The notes: generated from the letters alone by a model not told the origin. Counted from the stretch's first letter, positions 9,904 to 19,276 are shown. The stretch: DNA of 64,000 nt from Roseobacter sp. CCS2 (GCF_000169435.1 NZ_AAYB01000001.1:310001-374000), one strand, 5' to 3'. Program-made: numbers and translations.

Positions 9904-10979
9904 TTTCGCGCCTCAAAATCAATGCGCGGGTCAATCAGCACATAAGTCAGATCCGTGATGATACCGACAACAAGACCAATCAACGAAAACGCAAAAAGCG
10001 TGCCAAAGACCACCGGATAATCGCGCGCGACCGCTGCCTCAAACCCAAGGCGCCCCAGGCCATCAAGCGAAAATAGGGTTTCGATGATCAATGAGCCGCC
10101 AAAAAACACGCCGATGAAAAGTGCCGGAAAACCAGAGATCACGATCAGCATCCCGTTCCGGAAGACGTGACCATAAAGCACGCGCCGTTCTGACAGCCCT
10201 TTTGCGCGGGCCGTGATGACATACTGCTTTTTGATCTCGTCCAGAAAGCTGTTCTTGGTCAGCAAGGTCAATGTCGCAAAGGCCGAAATGGTGGATGCCA
10301 GCACCGGCAGCGTGATGTGCCAGAAATAGTCAAGAACCTTGCCGATCAGCGATAGGTCCTCAAAGTTGGCTGATGTCAGACCACGTAGCGGGAAAACCCG
10401 AAAATATGACCCACCCGCGAAAAGGACGATCAGCAGGATCGCAAACAAAAACCCCGGGATCGCATAGCCCACGATGATCGCACCAGAAGTCCATGTATCA
10501 AAAGGCGTGCCATCGCGAACGGCCTTCTTGATGCCCAGTGGGATCGAAATCAGATAGGCAATCAGCGTGGACCACAGGCCCAGCGTGATCGAGACCGGCA
10601 TCTTTTCCATGACCAGATCAAATACGCTGATCGACCGGAAATAGCTTTCGCCGAAATCGAACCGCATATAGTTCCACATCATATTGAGGAAACGCTCAAG
10701 CGGGGGTTTGTCAAAACCGAATTCACGTTCAAGTTCCACAATAAACTCAGGTGGCAGGCCACGCCCACCGACATAATCGCTGTCCGAACTCTGGCCGACA
10801 TCGGCATCGCCGCCCCCGCCAGAGATACCTTCGAACACATCACCCTGCCCTTCCAGATTGGCCAAGATCTGTTCAATCGGGCCGCCTGGCACAAACTGGG
10901 TCAGCGAAAAGTTGATGATCATGATGCCCAACAACGTGGGGATCACCAACAACAAACGCCTGAGGATATATGCGCCCAT
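9900..10979 (-). CDS. yejB: Peptide ABC transporter permease (YejB type)
   Basis: 359 residues with the oligopeptide-permease N-terminus ([20 protein letters not shown]), a glycine-rich periplasmic stretch near residues 40-70, five further hydrophobic segments, and an EAA loop ([17 protein letters not shown]). It pairs with YejE as the membrane core of the importer. It starts nine bases after the stop of the binding-protein gene and overlaps yejE by four bases. Confidence 0.95.
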   Translation of the reverse strand: MGAYILRRLLLVIPTLLGIMIINFSLTQFVPGGPIEQILANLEGQGDVFEGISGGGGDADVGQSSDSDYVGGRGLPPEFIVELEREFGFDKPPLERFLNMMWNYMRFDFGESYFRSISVFDLVMEKMPVSITLGLWSTLIAYLISIPLGIKKAVRDGTPFDTWTSGAIIVGYAIPGFLFAILLIVLFAGGSYFRVFPLRGLTSANFEDLSLIGKVLDYFWHITLPVLASTISAFATLTLLTKNSFLDEIKKQYVITARAKGLSERRVLYGHVFRNGMLIVISGFPALFIGVFFGGSLIIETLFSLDGLGRLGFEAAVARDYPVVFGTLFAFSLIGLVVGIITDLTYVLIDPRIDFEARN

Positions 10980-10988
10980 CTGCGGTAC

Positions 10989-12905
10989 TTACTGCAACGC
11001 GCCTGCGGCGACGAGATCGTTGTATTTATCCTGATTGACCCACCAGTAATCCAGATGGCCAAGGCCAAATTCCGGCAAGTTTTCGGGGTATTCGTAGAAA
11101 TCGTAGTACGCGACCCAGTTCTTACCAAGATACCAGACCGGGACGACAAAGTAGTCGTAACGCATAATCCGGTCAGCGGCGCGGATCAGTGCCGCCATTT
11201 CAGCATAGTCTTCGGCCTCTGGAATCAACTCTCCAATGATGTCGATTGCTTCAGAGCAATAGGCCGCTGGATTAAATACATCATCTTTGTCTTCACATCC
11301 AAACCTTTGTGAAAACCCAGTGCCTTCCTGCAAACCGCTGGAATAACCGCCAAAGATCAAGTCATAGTCTTTCGCCTGCCGACGTGCCTGATATTGTGAT
11401 GGATCAACACGGTTGTAAGTGACGTTCACCCCAAGACGTTTGAGGTTTTCAATGTAGGGATTGAATATCCTGTCAAAAGCCTGCCGCGTTTCCAACAGCT
11501 CAACGTCAAGCGTGTTGCCGTCTGCGTCTCGCAGCAGACCGTCTGTGTCTGTGGTCCACCCGGCCTCTTCCATCAGGGCAAGGGCACGGCGCAGGTTTCC
11601 ACGATCAAGTGGACGGGTGCCTGACATATGCGGTAACACAGCCTCTTGCGTGAAAATCTCCTCTGGCAAGTTGTCCCGTAGGGATTCAAGGATTTCCAGC
11701 TCGCGGCCTTCTGGCAGGCCAACAGCTTTCAAGCGATCATTTTCCCAGAAACTTTCGCGCTGTTGAAACAGGCCATACTGCAAGTTTTCGTTCGTCCACG
11801 TGAAATTATAAACAAGGCCAATAGCCTGCCGTACCCGACGATCAGCAAATTTTTCACGGCCCATATTGAACACAAAACCGGTCGCACCCGGCAGCGTACC
11901 GTCTTCTAATTCTTCGCGCACGACCCAACCGTTATCAATTGCCGGAAAATCATAGGATGTGGCCCAGTTAATCGAACTGCTTTCACGACGGAACGTAAAT
12001 TCACCCGCCTTGAAAGCCTCGAAAGCGGCCGAGCTATCGGCGAAATACTCAATCCGGATTGTATCATAGTTCCCGCGGCCAACATTGATCGGCACATCAC
12101 TGCCCCAATAGTCAGGGTTGCGCACATAGGTAATCTTGCGCCCCGGATCGACCTCTCCGATCATGTATTCGCCCGTACCCGGTGACACATCTAGGCGCGA
12201 CTCGTCCATTCGCGCCCCGGTTTCCTCAAACCACGCCTTTGACATCGCCAAAGCGCCACCCATCTGCGGGATGCGTGCGCGTGTTGGTGCATCAGGTGAA
12301 AAGGTGAACTTTACGGTGTGATCATCCAGCGCCTCGTAGGCCGTGACAAGCTGGGTCAGGCTAACCCGGATCGAGGGGGTGCCCTGTTCCCGAAACAGCT
12401 CATGCGTATGAATGATATCATGGGCAGTCATTGGCGTGCCGTCCGAAAACACAACATCATCGCGCAGATTGAAAATGACCCAGGATTGATCTTCGGGGTA
12501 TTCGATTGTTGTGCACAAAACACAATAATAAGATCCGACCTCATCGGAAGTGGTCGTCATAATACGCTCGAACATTATGGATGACATAAGGCCCGGCGTA
12601 CCAGTCAACGTCGCAAAAGGGTTCATGCTATCAAAAGACCCAGTCCATGAAACGCTGATCTCACCGCCTACAGGCGCGTCAGGGTTCACATAGTCCAGAT
12701 GTGGAAAGTCCGGTCCATACTTCAGTTCACCATATTCATTAAATCCATGGCTTTCGATAATCACTTCGTGACCGTCCGCCAAAAGCTCTGATCCCGCCCA
12801 AAGCGTGCTCACTCCGATCAAAGATCCCAAGGCCCATTGTTTTAACAAACTGGTCCTCATATCACGCTTGGCTGTGATGGCACGTGCGCGGGGGCGATTT
12901 GGCAT
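10989..12905 (-). CDS. yejA: Extracellular solute-binding protein of the YejABEF importer
   Basis: 638 residues from ATG 12905-12903, chosen because GGAG lies seven bases upstream. The frame is open to 13016, and another ATG at 12860 (MRTSLLKQWAL) would give a shorter signal sequence. A hydrophobic segment ending near ELLADG exports it to the periplasm, where SBP_bac_5-type proteins capture oligopeptides or related solutes. Family features include GFNEYGELKYGPDFPHLDYVN-like opening sequence (shown here in part), DVVFSDGTPMTAHD and RVRQAIGLVYNF. It is the first gene of the operon. Confidence 0.93.
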   Translation of the reverse strand: MPNRPRARAITAKRDMRTSLLKQWALGSLIGVSTLWAGSELLADGHEVIIESHGFNEYGELKYGPDFPHLDYVNPDAPVGGEISVSWTGSFDSMNPFATLTGTPGLMSSIMFERIMTTTSDEVGSYYCVLCTTIEYPEDQSWVIFNLRDDVVFSDGTPMTAHDIIHTHELFREQGTPSIRVSLTQLVTAYEALDDHTVKFTFSPDAPTRARIPQMGGALAMSKAWFEETGARMDESRLDVSPGTGEYMIGEVDPGRKITYVRNPDYWGSDVPINVGRGNYDTIRIEYFADSSAAFEAFKAGEFTFRRESSSINWATSYDFPAIDNGWVVREELEDGTLPGATGFVFNMGREKFADRRVRQAIGLVYNFTWTNENLQYGLFQQRESFWENDRLKAVGLPEGRELEILESLRDNLPEEIFTQEAVLPHMSGTRPLDRGNLRRALALMEEAGWTTDTDGLLRDADGNTLDVELLETRQAFDRIFNPYIENLKRLGVNVTYNRVDPSQYQARRQAKDYDLIFGGYSSGLQEGTGFSQRFGCEDKDDVFNPAAYCSEAIDIIGELIPEAEDYAEMAALIRAADRIMRYDYFVVPVWYLGKNWVAYYDFYEYPENLPEFGLGHLDYWWVNQDKYNDLVAAGALQ

Positions 12906-13021
12906 TCTGATCTCCGGGCTAAACAAAGTCTTGAACTGCTTAAATGAAGTAAATGGGCAGTTTGGCAAACTTTCAAGTTGAGTTTGCGTGATCGTGCGGT
13001 GAACCAACTGTAACATTCCAC

Positions 13022-13046
13022 AAAAAAGGCCGTCCAGTGGACGGCC
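13022..13046 (-). terminator. Rho-independent terminator after the cytochrome c gene
   Basis: Read on the minus strand: stem GGCCGTCC / GGACGGCC (13028-13035 with 13039-13046), three-base loop, then six T residues (complement of A 13022-13027). It ends transcription of the cytochrome gene before the yejA promoter. A textbook terminator. Confidence 0.92.
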
Positions 13047-13070
13047 AATTTGCAGATTGAAAGGTCTTTC

Positions 13071-13589
13071 TTACCCGCCAATCGTGGAAAGATACGCGAT
13101 CAGGTTCGCCCGGTCTTCCACATCACGCATGCCATTATAGCTCATCGCGGTGCCCGGTGCGTAACCGCGTGGGTTTTCAAGAAACGCGTTCAGTTCTTCT
13201 GGTGTCCAGACCTCTGCCGCTTCAATCAGCGCGCCAGAATAGTTGAAGTCATCGTAGAACTGCACGGGGCGATTTACGACGCCATAAAGTGCCGGACCCG
13301 TGCCATGCTGGCCAGCTTCAAGCGCATGGCAAGACCGGCATCCCCGCCACAGGCCTTCGCCATCTTCTGCACTGGCTGACGCGAATACGACTGAAAAAGG
13401 CTCTTCCTCGACAACTTCCGCAACTTCGCTTTCAGCATCTGCGACTTCGATGACATAGGCCTGTTCGTGGTGTTTACCGTGGCCGCCAGCGTGATAAATC
13501 TCTTCCGAGAGCCATGCACCAAGCAAGAAAACAAGGAAAGTACTGCAAAGACCACCGATCACTTTGGTCATTGTCATTGTGTCGAACAT
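13071..13589 (-). CDS. Membrane-anchored class I cytochrome c
   Basis: 172 residues from ATG 13589-13587 (MFDTMTMTKVIGG); a start four codons earlier at 13601 is possible. An uncleaved N-terminal helix (residues about 9-25) anchors it, an acidic linker rich in E/A/V follows, and the periplasmic domain binds one heme through CRSCH. A methionine in the GTAMSY motif is the likely sixth heme ligand. The architecture matches the CycM/cytochrome c552 electron carriers that connect the bc1 complex to cytochrome oxidases. It is a single-gene unit divergent from pheA and closed by a strong terminator. Confidence 0.92.
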   Translation of the reverse strand: MFDTMTMTKVIGGLCSTFLVFLLGAWLSEEIYHAGGHGKHHEQAYVIEVADAESEVAEVVEEEPFSVVFASASAEDGEGLWRGCRSCHALEAGQHGTGPALYGVVNRPVQFYDDFNYSGALIEAAEVWTPEELNAFLENPRGYAPGTAMSYNGMRDVEDRANLIAYLSTIGG

Positions 13590-13710
13590 GTCGCGTTCCA
13601 TTCAGTTCAAAGTTTCGTGGTTATCTATCCGCTTCCCACACCGGGTTGCAAGGTATACTGCCGCGACCAAATGCCTATTTTTGTAGGTTGCGCACATGGA
13701 GGTCACAGTG

Positions 13711-14553
13711 ATGTCGCAGAAAATCGCGTTCCAAGGCGAATTAGGCGCCTACGGCCACGAGGCTTGTGTGACCGCGCGCCCTGAATTTGCCCCCCTGCCC
13801 TGTGCAACGTTTGAAGCTGCAATTGACGCTGTGCGCAGTGGTGCGGCTGATCTTGGTATGATTGCTGTTGAAAACTCTACCTATGGTCGGGTCGCGGATG
13901 TACACTCGCTTTTGCCTGAAAGTGGTTTGCATATCGTTGATGAAACATTTGTGCGTGTGCACATTAACCTGCTGGGCAAAACCGATGCGGCACTGTCCGA
14001 TATCAAAGAGGCCCATGGGCATCCTGTTATCTTGCCGCAATGTGGCGAATTCCTGCGCGCCAACGGCATCACCGGACGCACAAGTTCAGATAACGCCCGC
14101 GCCGCCCGCGAAGTGGCATCTGGTGATGACCCAAGTATCGCCGCCCTCGCGTCAGAACTGGCCGCTGATATCTATGGTCTCAAGGTGCTGGCCCGTCATA
14201 TTGAGGACCATGCACGCAATACGACGCGTTTTCTGATCATGGCACGCGAACCTGACTATGCCCGCCGCGGCACCTCCGGCATGATGACAAGCTTTGTGTT
14301 CCGGGTGCGCAACATTCCGGCAGCACTTTATAAGGCGATGGGCGGTTTTGCGACCAATAGCGTCAACATGACCAAACTGGAAAGCTATATGGTGGGCGGT
14401 GAATTCACGGCCACACAGTTTTATGCTGAAATCGAAGGCCACCCAGATGACCACAATGTCACACTAGCGATGGAAGAGTTGGGCTATTTCACCGACCATC
14501 TGCATGTGATGGGTGTCTATCCCGCCGCTGCCAGACGGCACGAGAAGGCCTAG
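13711..14553 (+). CDS. pheA: Prephenate dehydratase
   Basis: 280 residues from ATG 13711, which has GGAGGT at 13698-13703 seven bases upstream; an upstream ATG at 13696 is part of that ribosome-binding site region. It converts prephenate to phenylpyruvate in phenylalanine synthesis. Seen are the PBP-like catalytic domain with the TRF motif (NTTRFLIM) and a C-terminal ACT domain (GALYKAMGGF-like region and LESYMVGG) that binds phenylalanine for feedback control. No chorismate mutase domain is fused. It overlaps the convergent SRPBCC gene by four bases. Confidence 0.95.
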   Translation: MSQKIAFQGELGAYGHEACVTARPEFAPLPCATFEAAIDAVRSGAADLGMIAVENSTYGRVADVHSLLPESGLHIVDETFVRVHINLLGKTDAALSDIKEAHGHPVILPQCGEFLRANGITGRTSSDNARAAREVASGDDPSIAALASELAADIYGLKVLARHIEDHARNTTRFLIMAREPDYARRGTSGMMTSFVFRVRNIPAALYKAMGGFATNSVNMTKLESYMVGGEFTATQFYAEIEGHPDDHNVTLAMEELGYFTDHLHVMGVYPAAARRHEKA

Positions 14554-15014
14554 GTACCCCGTCTGTAGTCATCTTCGATCGTCTCTGCATAGTCCTGCAC
14601 GCGGGTTTTGAAACGCGCGGTCATCTTTGTCTTTGCAAGCTTCAGTGATTGCAAAAGCAATCGTGCCGTCAGTGTTTTTGCGCGCATGTCGAACGATACC
14701 AAAACGCGGGTACGGGTTGCGGACAAGGCGACAAGATCGACCTGTGTAAGGGCAATCAGCCCATCGGACTGGCTTTCAATCTCAACGGCTTGTTCCGGTT
14801 CCAGCTTGTTTAATGTCGCCTCAACCTTGCGTTTGCGGCCCCGGAATTCGAAAGCAATATCCCAGACTGTTCCTACCGCAGCCTCGCCCTCAGCGCGGCA
14901 ACTTACATCAATGCCCTGACGCAATGCGCGACGCTCAAAACTCGCAAAGTCACTGACCCGTTGGTAGACATAGCCAATGGGTGCTTCGATATCTTCGCGT
15001 GTGCTGAATTTCAT
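14550..15014 (-). CDS. SRPBCC (START-like) family protein
   Basis: 154 residues with the sequence character of polyketide-cyclase/START-like proteins: opening KFSTREDIEAPIGYVYQRV, alternating beta strands (GTVWDIAFEFRGRKRKVEATL) and a long C-terminal helix. Such proteins form a hydrophobic ligand pocket; the ligand is unknown. It lies just downstream of nudC on the same strand (23 bases) and could be co-transcribed with it. Confidence 0.75.
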   Translation of the reverse strand: MKFSTREDIEAPIGYVYQRVSDFASFERRALRQGIDVSCRAEGEAAVGTVWDIAFEFRGRKRKVEATLNKLEPEQAVEIESQSDGLIALTQVDLVALSATRTRVLVSFDMRAKTLTARLLLQSLKLAKTKMTARFKTRVQDYAETIEDDYRRGT

Positions 15015-15037
15015 GGGTTTTGTTTCCTAGTTTCCGC

Positions 15038-15985
15038 TTAATCAAGCCGATCTGACAGCCATGCCTCAAGCAAGAAATGCGCAATCGCACCTTTGCGGGC
15101 CGGCAATAGTTTGGGGTGATTGCCAGCAAAGGCATCAGCCATCTCTTCGCGCGTGACCCACATCGCATCCTCGATCTCTTCAGGATCAATCGTCAAATCG
15201 GTGTTCAAGGCGTCGCCCGCGCAGCCGAACATCAAAGACGCCGGAAAAGGCCAAGGCTGGCTGGATAAATAGGATACGGCACCCACACGCACGCCTGCTT
15301 CTTCAAAGACTTCGCGCCGTACTGCGGCCTCAATCGTCTCACCCGGTTCCACGAACCCGGCCAACAGTGAATACATGCCCTCTGGCCAGCCCGGTGACCG
15401 ACCGACAAGCACCGCATTGCCGTGCGTGATCAGCATGATCACAACCGGGTCCGTTCGCGGAAAATGATGCCCATCGCAGGCTGCGCAATTACGCTGCCAA
15501 CCGCCCATCGCCATTACACTTTCGGCCCCGCAACGCGCGCAAAACCGGTGTGTCCGGTGCCATTCAGTCACGGCTTTTGCTGTTGCTGCCAGTTCCGCAT
15601 CGCGCAGCGACAAACGGGTCATCACCGCGCGCAGTTCAGCAAAAACACCCTCGGGAACCGCCGGATGCCGTTGTTCTGACGGGTCCAGAAAAAGGTTCAG
15701 CGTTTCTGTATCCAGATCTGCGGGTTCCCAAGCGGAAAGATCAGCTGAAAAGATGGGTGTGCCATTCTCGCGTCCCAAAAAGATGGTAGACACGGACGCA
15801 TCAGCCATCACTGGATGATTGAATGGGACGCGCATTAGATCATCACCACAAATCAGAGGCTTACCACGCCACAAAAGCATGGCGCGCGCGCCAGCCTGTG
15901 TCTTTAACGCATCAGCCTGCGCGCGCATTTCAGCTGCACGATCAAGGCCCGACCCACCAAATGTAACTGTTTCTGCAATTTTCAT
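15038..15985 (-). CDS. nudC: NAD(+)/NADH diphosphatase, NUDIX family
   Basis: 315 residues from ATG 15985-15983; the frame is open to 16033, and neither start has a strong Shine-Dalgarno sequence. NudC hydrolyses NADH (and NAD caps on RNA) to NMNH and AMP. Seen are the four-cysteine zinc ribbon (CARC ... CAAC), the Nudix box GFVEPGETIEAAVRREVFEE (followed by AGV), and the NudC-specific SQPWPFPAS motif that distinguishes NADH diphosphatases from other Nudix enzymes. It is divergent from the nucleotidase-type gene at 16076. Confidence 0.94.
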   Translation of the reverse strand: MKIAETVTFGGSGLDRAAEMRAQADALKTQAGARAMLLWRGKPLICGDDLMRVPFNHPVMADASVSTIFLGRENGTPIFSADLSAWEPADLDTETLNLFLDPSEQRHPAVPEGVFAELRAVMTRLSLRDAELAATAKAVTEWHRTHRFCARCGAESVMAMGGWQRNCAACDGHHFPRTDPVVIMLITHGNAVLVGRSPGWPEGMYSLLAGFVEPGETIEAAVRREVFEEAGVRVGAVSYLSSQPWPFPASLMFGCAGDALNTDLTIDPEEIEDAMWVTREEMADAFAGNHPKLLPARKGAIAHFLLEAWLSDRLD

Positions 15986-16075
15986 CGCGCCCGCATGACA
16001 TGGACCTTGCGTAAGTGCAATTTTTTCCGGCATCTTGCCATGGAAGCTGCGTTAATTTCTCGCTAGGGTTGTGGG

Positions 16076-17923
16076 ATGCAGGCCATTCCTTCTTCCAAAT
16101 TCGACAGTCCGATCGGGCGTTTGCGCGTGCTTGAAACGACTGATTTGCATATGCAATTGCTGGATTACGATTATTTCGCAGATAAGCCCGATCACAGTAT
16201 CGGTCTGATTGGCCTTGCTGATCAGATAAAGGCATTACGCGATGAAGATGGCGTGACGACGTTGCTGTTTGACAACGGTGATTTACTGCAAGGTAATCCG
16301 CTTGCGGATCATATCGCAGCTCATGCAAAGCCAAACGAAACCCATCCAATGATCGCGGCACTCAACACGTTGCAATATGACGCCATGACGCTTGGCAATC
16401 ACGAGTTTGACTATGGTCTGGATTTCTTGCGCAACACGCTGACTAAAGCAGGTTTTCCTGTCGTAAGCGCCAATATCAGCTGTGATGACGGTGATCGGCT
16501 AGCCGTGCCATTTTGCATATTGGACCGCGAAATCCTCTGCAATGACGGCAATCAGCGTCCGATCAAAATTGGGATCACCGGCTTTGCACCGCCGCAAATC
16601 GCGGATTGGGATGATGCGCGCAGCAGTAGCGGCATTAAAGTTGATGATATCGTCGCGTCAGCATCCCGTGTTATCCCTCAGATACGGGCTGCAGGGGCCG
16701 ACGTGATTATTGCGCTCTGCCATTCCGGAATTGGCGCTGATGAACATCTGCCCCGTATGGAAAACGCGGCACTGCCGTTGGCCCGCGTTGATGGCATCGA
16801 CGCATTGCTTTTGGGGCATACGCATGAAGCCTTTCCCGATCCCGCCATTCCGTCCACAGCAAATGCCGACTATGGGACCGGGCTTTTGCATGGAAAGCCC
16901 GCTGTTATGGCAACATTCTGTGGCAAATCGCTTGGCGTTCTGGAGCTTGACCTCAAATGGGATGCGAATGGGTGGTATATTGCCGGTCAAAGAACGTCGT
17001 TGGTGCCCACTCGTAAAAGCAGCGAAGACAGTCCGCTGCGTCGCAAATTGCGTGGTCTGGTCAGCGTCCCGCATAACGCAACACTGAACAAGATGCGCGC
17101 ACCCATCGCGCAGACGCAGGTTCCGATCGCCAGCTACTTTGCGACAATCCAGCCGGACCTCAGCCAGCAAATTCTGGCGCGCGCGATGAAAAGGGCTGTC
17201 GCAACCGCACTCAAAGATAGTGCGCAGTTGCCGTTGCTGGCCGCAAAATCGTCATTTCGGTTCGGCGGGCGCAGCGGATTGGGGCATTACATCGACATCC
17301 CTCCGGGGCCTATCACCTTGCGCGATGCAGCAGCGATTTTTCCGTTCACCGATGCGCTGTGTGCCGTGCGGCGGACAGGCAGGCAATTGCGGTTGTGGCT
17401 GGAACGGGCGGCGGCCCATTACAATCAGGTACAGCCCGGCGTAAGCGATCAACCACTGATCAATCCGCAAAGTGCCGGATATAACTGCGATACAATCTTT
17501 GGGTTGTCCTATCAAATCGACCTGACGCAACCTGCCCGGTTCAACACACACGGCGTTGAAATCAACGCCAAAGCTGCGCGTATTCAACATATCAGGTACC
17601 AAGATCAAGCGGTTGGTGATGACGATATATTTCTTGTTGCCACAAACAGCTTCCGCGCCAAGGGCGGTGGAGGTTTCCCCACTATTGCCCCTGCGGATAT
17701 CGCACTGATGACAACGCAATCTGTCCGCGGGCATTTGATTGATTACCTTACGGAAAGCGGGACCATCGCAACCCCGGTGCATGCCACATGGTCCTTTGCG
17801 CCGATCCCGCGAACAGCCGCGAGGTTTGCCAGCGCCCCTGCCGCGCAACAGCACATGATCGGGCCGGTCACACATATCGGCCCGGGTCCTGACGGGTTTG
17901 ACACGTACCAGATCGCACTCTGA
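16076..17923 (+). CDS. Calcineurin-like 5'-nucleotidase / 2',3'-cyclic-nucleotide phosphodiesterase without signal peptide
   Basis: 615 residues. The N-terminal metallophosphatase domain has D23 and H25 (TTDLHM), NGD (67-69) in GDLLQGNP, GNHE (107-110) and GHTHEAFPD, the dimetal-site motifs. A C-terminal 5'-nucleotidase domain with the substrate-stacking region follows (NSFRAKGGGGFP near residue 525). Family members such as CpdB are exported, but this protein starts directly with MQAIPSSKFDSPIGRLRVLE and shows no hydrophobic leader, nor does the upstream DNA supply one in frame. It may be cytoplasmic. The SRP RNA gene follows it by about 40 bases. Confidence 0.88.
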   Translation: MQAIPSSKFDSPIGRLRVLETTDLHMQLLDYDYFADKPDHSIGLIGLADQIKALRDEDGVTTLLFDNGDLLQGNPLADHIAAHAKPNETHPMIAALNTLQYDAMTLGNHEFDYGLDFLRNTLTKAGFPVVSANISCDDGDRLAVPFCILDREILCNDGNQRPIKIGITGFAPPQIADWDDARSSSGIKVDDIVASASRVIPQIRAAGADVIIALCHSGIGADEHLPRMENAALPLARVDGIDALLLGHTHEAFPDPAIPSTANADYGTGLLHGKPAVMATFCGKSLGVLELDLKWDANGWYIAGQRTSLVPTRKSSEDSPLRRKLRGLVSVPHNATLNKMRAPIAQTQVPIASYFATIQPDLSQQILARAMKRAVATALKDSAQLPLLAAKSSFRFGGRSGLGHYIDIPPGPITLRDAAAIFPFTDALCAVRRTGRQLRLWLERAAAHYNQVQPGVSDQPLINPQSAGYNCDTIFGLSYQIDLTQPARFNTHGVEINAKAARIQHIRYQDQAVGDDDIFLVATNSFRAKGGGGFPTIAPADIALMTTQSVRGHLIDYLTESGTIATPVHATWSFAPIPRTAARFASAPAAQQHMIGPVTHIGPGPDGFDTYQIAL

Positions 17924-17927
17924 CATC

Positions 17928-17956
17928 TTGCGAAGGCGCGTGACTCACCTTATATC
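17928..17956 (+). promoter_or_regulatory. Promoter of the SRP RNA gene
   Basis: TTGCGA (17928-17933), a 17-base spacer and TATATC (17951-17956). The predicted start, six to eight bases downstream, coincides with the GAGAGG that forms the closing helix of the SRP RNA. The agreement of the two independent predictions makes this a good call. Confidence 0.65.
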
Positions 17957-17961
17957 AGCGT

Positions 17962-18057
17962 TGAGAGGTTGGCGCGGGCGAGCGCCTCGCCAACCTGGTC
18001 AGGTCCGGAAGGAAGCAGCCATAACGAGCCCCGCTTGGGTCGTTGTCAGCCTCTCAC
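17962..18057 (+). ncRNA. ffs: Signal recognition particle RNA (4.5S type)
   Basis: The invariant apical region GGTCAGGTCCGGAAGGAAGC is at 17997-18016, followed by AGCC, which forms the Ffh (SRP54) binding domain with its GGAA tetraloop. The 5' GAGAGG (17963-17968) pairs with CCTCTC (18050-18055) to close the rod. Length is about 96 nt, as in other short alphaproteobacterial SRP RNAs. It works with Ffh and FtsY in co-translational membrane targeting. Exact ends are estimated. Confidence 0.95.
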
Positions 18058-18104
18058 CTCGATTTTGCTTTTGCAAAGTCGTGTTTTGGAAACCATCCAA
18101 CACA

Positions 18105-18140
18105 GGAGGATGTTTATGATTGTCGCGAAAAACATCCTCC
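18105..18140 (+). promoter_or_regulatory. Perfect 11-bp hairpin enclosing a Shine-Dalgarno sequence and 13-codon frame
   Basis: GGAGGATGTTT (18105-18115) is exactly complementary to AAACATCCTCC (18130-18140), leaving a 14-base loop. The 5' arm is part of a consensus AGGAGG (18104-18109), and the loop begins with the ATG (18116) of a 13-codon frame ending at 18157. The ribosome-binding site would be fully paired in the closed structure. It lies between the SRP RNA and rsgA. It is not followed by a T run, so a simple terminator is unlikely. See findings. Confidence 0.55.
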
Positions 18141-18157
18141 CGGTCCGGGTGCGCTGA
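18116..18157 (+). CDS. Possible 13-codon leader peptide upstream of rsgA
   Basis: ATG at 18116 lies six bases after the consensus AGGAGG at 18104-18109, a better ribosome-binding site than rsgA itself has. The peptide would be MIVAKNILPVRVR, ending at TGA 18155-18157, about 80 bases before the rsgA start. An alternative ATG at 18110 overlaps the end of the AGGAGG. The frame lies inside a perfect hairpin. The peptide sequence suggests no amino-acid-specific attenuation. Confidence 0.3.
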   Translation: MIVAKNILPVRVR

Positions 18158-18236
18158 AGCTATTTCCGCCCCCTCGTCCGGTTCCCGCTGATGCTTTGGT
18201 ATCGGCGCCTGAATACCCTTTGACGAGGACAGATCA

Positions 18237-19268
18237 TTGACAAATCTGACACGCGACGCCCTTGGCTGGTCGCCTTACTACATGTCCCAACTCGATCTGG
18301 AAGAGTTGGAAACCCTTACCCCTGCCCGCATTGCCACGGTCCATCGGGATCGTGTCGTGGGCTTTTCCGAGGTTGGACCGCTTGAATTGATGCTGGACCC
18401 CGGCATCACAACCGCCGCCGTTGGCGTAGGCGATTGGGTGCTTTGCGCGCCTGAACAACATCGCTTGATCCGGGTGCTTGACCGACAAACCGAACTGACA
18501 CGCGGAACCGAATATCACACAGGTGAAAAGCAGCTGATTGCGGCCAATCTCGATACGCTTTTTATCACCTCATCTTGCAACAACGACTTTAACCCCGCGC
18601 GGTTAGAGCGTTATCTGGCACTGGCCCATGACGCGATGATCACGCCTGTGATTGTGCTGACCAAAGCGGATCAAACCGATGACCCGGATGCCTATATCGA
18701 TCAGGCACGTGTGCTGGGGCGCGATCTTGATGTTATTGCGATGGACGCAAAAACCGATGATGTTCCCGCACGTCTGGCACCTTGGTGTGGTCAGGGACAG
18801 ACAGTGGCGCTGGCCGGATCATCAGGTGTGGGCAAAACCACGATTGCGAACGCATTGACCGGCGGGGATGCAGCCACGCAGGACATTCGCGAAGATGACG
18901 CGCGTGGGCGGCATACGACAACAGGACGATCGCTGCACCGGATGGGCAGTGGTGGCTGGCTGATCGACACGCCGGGCATGCGCGGGCTGGGCGTGGCAGA
19001 GGTCGCTTATGGCATTGATGCCACCTTTCCTGAAATTTCCGAACTGGCGGAACAGTGCAAATTCCGGGATTGCGAGCATGAGACCGAGCCGGGGTGCGCC
19101 GTGCAGGCGGCGATTAAGGCGGGCGAAATCGACCCAGATCGATTGAAACGGTTCAAAAAGCTGAAACGTGAAAACCAGCACGCGACTGAAACAATCGCAC
19201 AGGCGCGCGATCGCAACCGCAAACTGGGCAAGATGTATCGGTCAGCGGTTAAGAAAAAGGATAGGTAG
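18237..19268 (+). CDS. rsgA: Ribosome small-subunit-dependent GTPase RsgA
   Basis: 343 residues from TTG 18237, with GAGG at 18225-18228. RsgA is a circularly permuted GTPase that checks late maturation of the 30S subunit. Seen in permuted order are the G4 motif TKAD, then the P-loop GSSGVGKTT near residue 194, then the G3 DTPG, and a zinc-binding tail CKFRDCEHETEPGC (C-x4-C-x-H-x5-C). An N-terminal OB-like region precedes them. Convergent with a phosphatase gene, with a palindromic repeat in between (19277-19302). Confidence 0.95.
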   Translation: MTNLTRDALGWSPYYMSQLDLEELETLTPARIATVHRDRVVGFSEVGPLELMLDPGITTAAVGVGDWVLCAPEQHRLIRVLDRQTELTRGTEYHTGEKQLIAANLDTLFITSSCNNDFNPARLERYLALAHDAMITPVIVLTKADQTDDPDAYIDQARVLGRDLDVIAMDAKTDDVPARLAPWCGQGQTVALAGSSGVGKTTIANALTGGDAATQDIREDDARGRHTTTGRSLHRMGSGGWLIDTPGMRGLGVAEVAYGIDATFPEISELAEQCKFRDCEHETEPGCAVQAAIKAGEIDPDRLKRFKKLKRENQHATETIAQARDRNRKLGKMYRSAVKKKDR

Positions 19269-19276
19269 TCCTGCGT

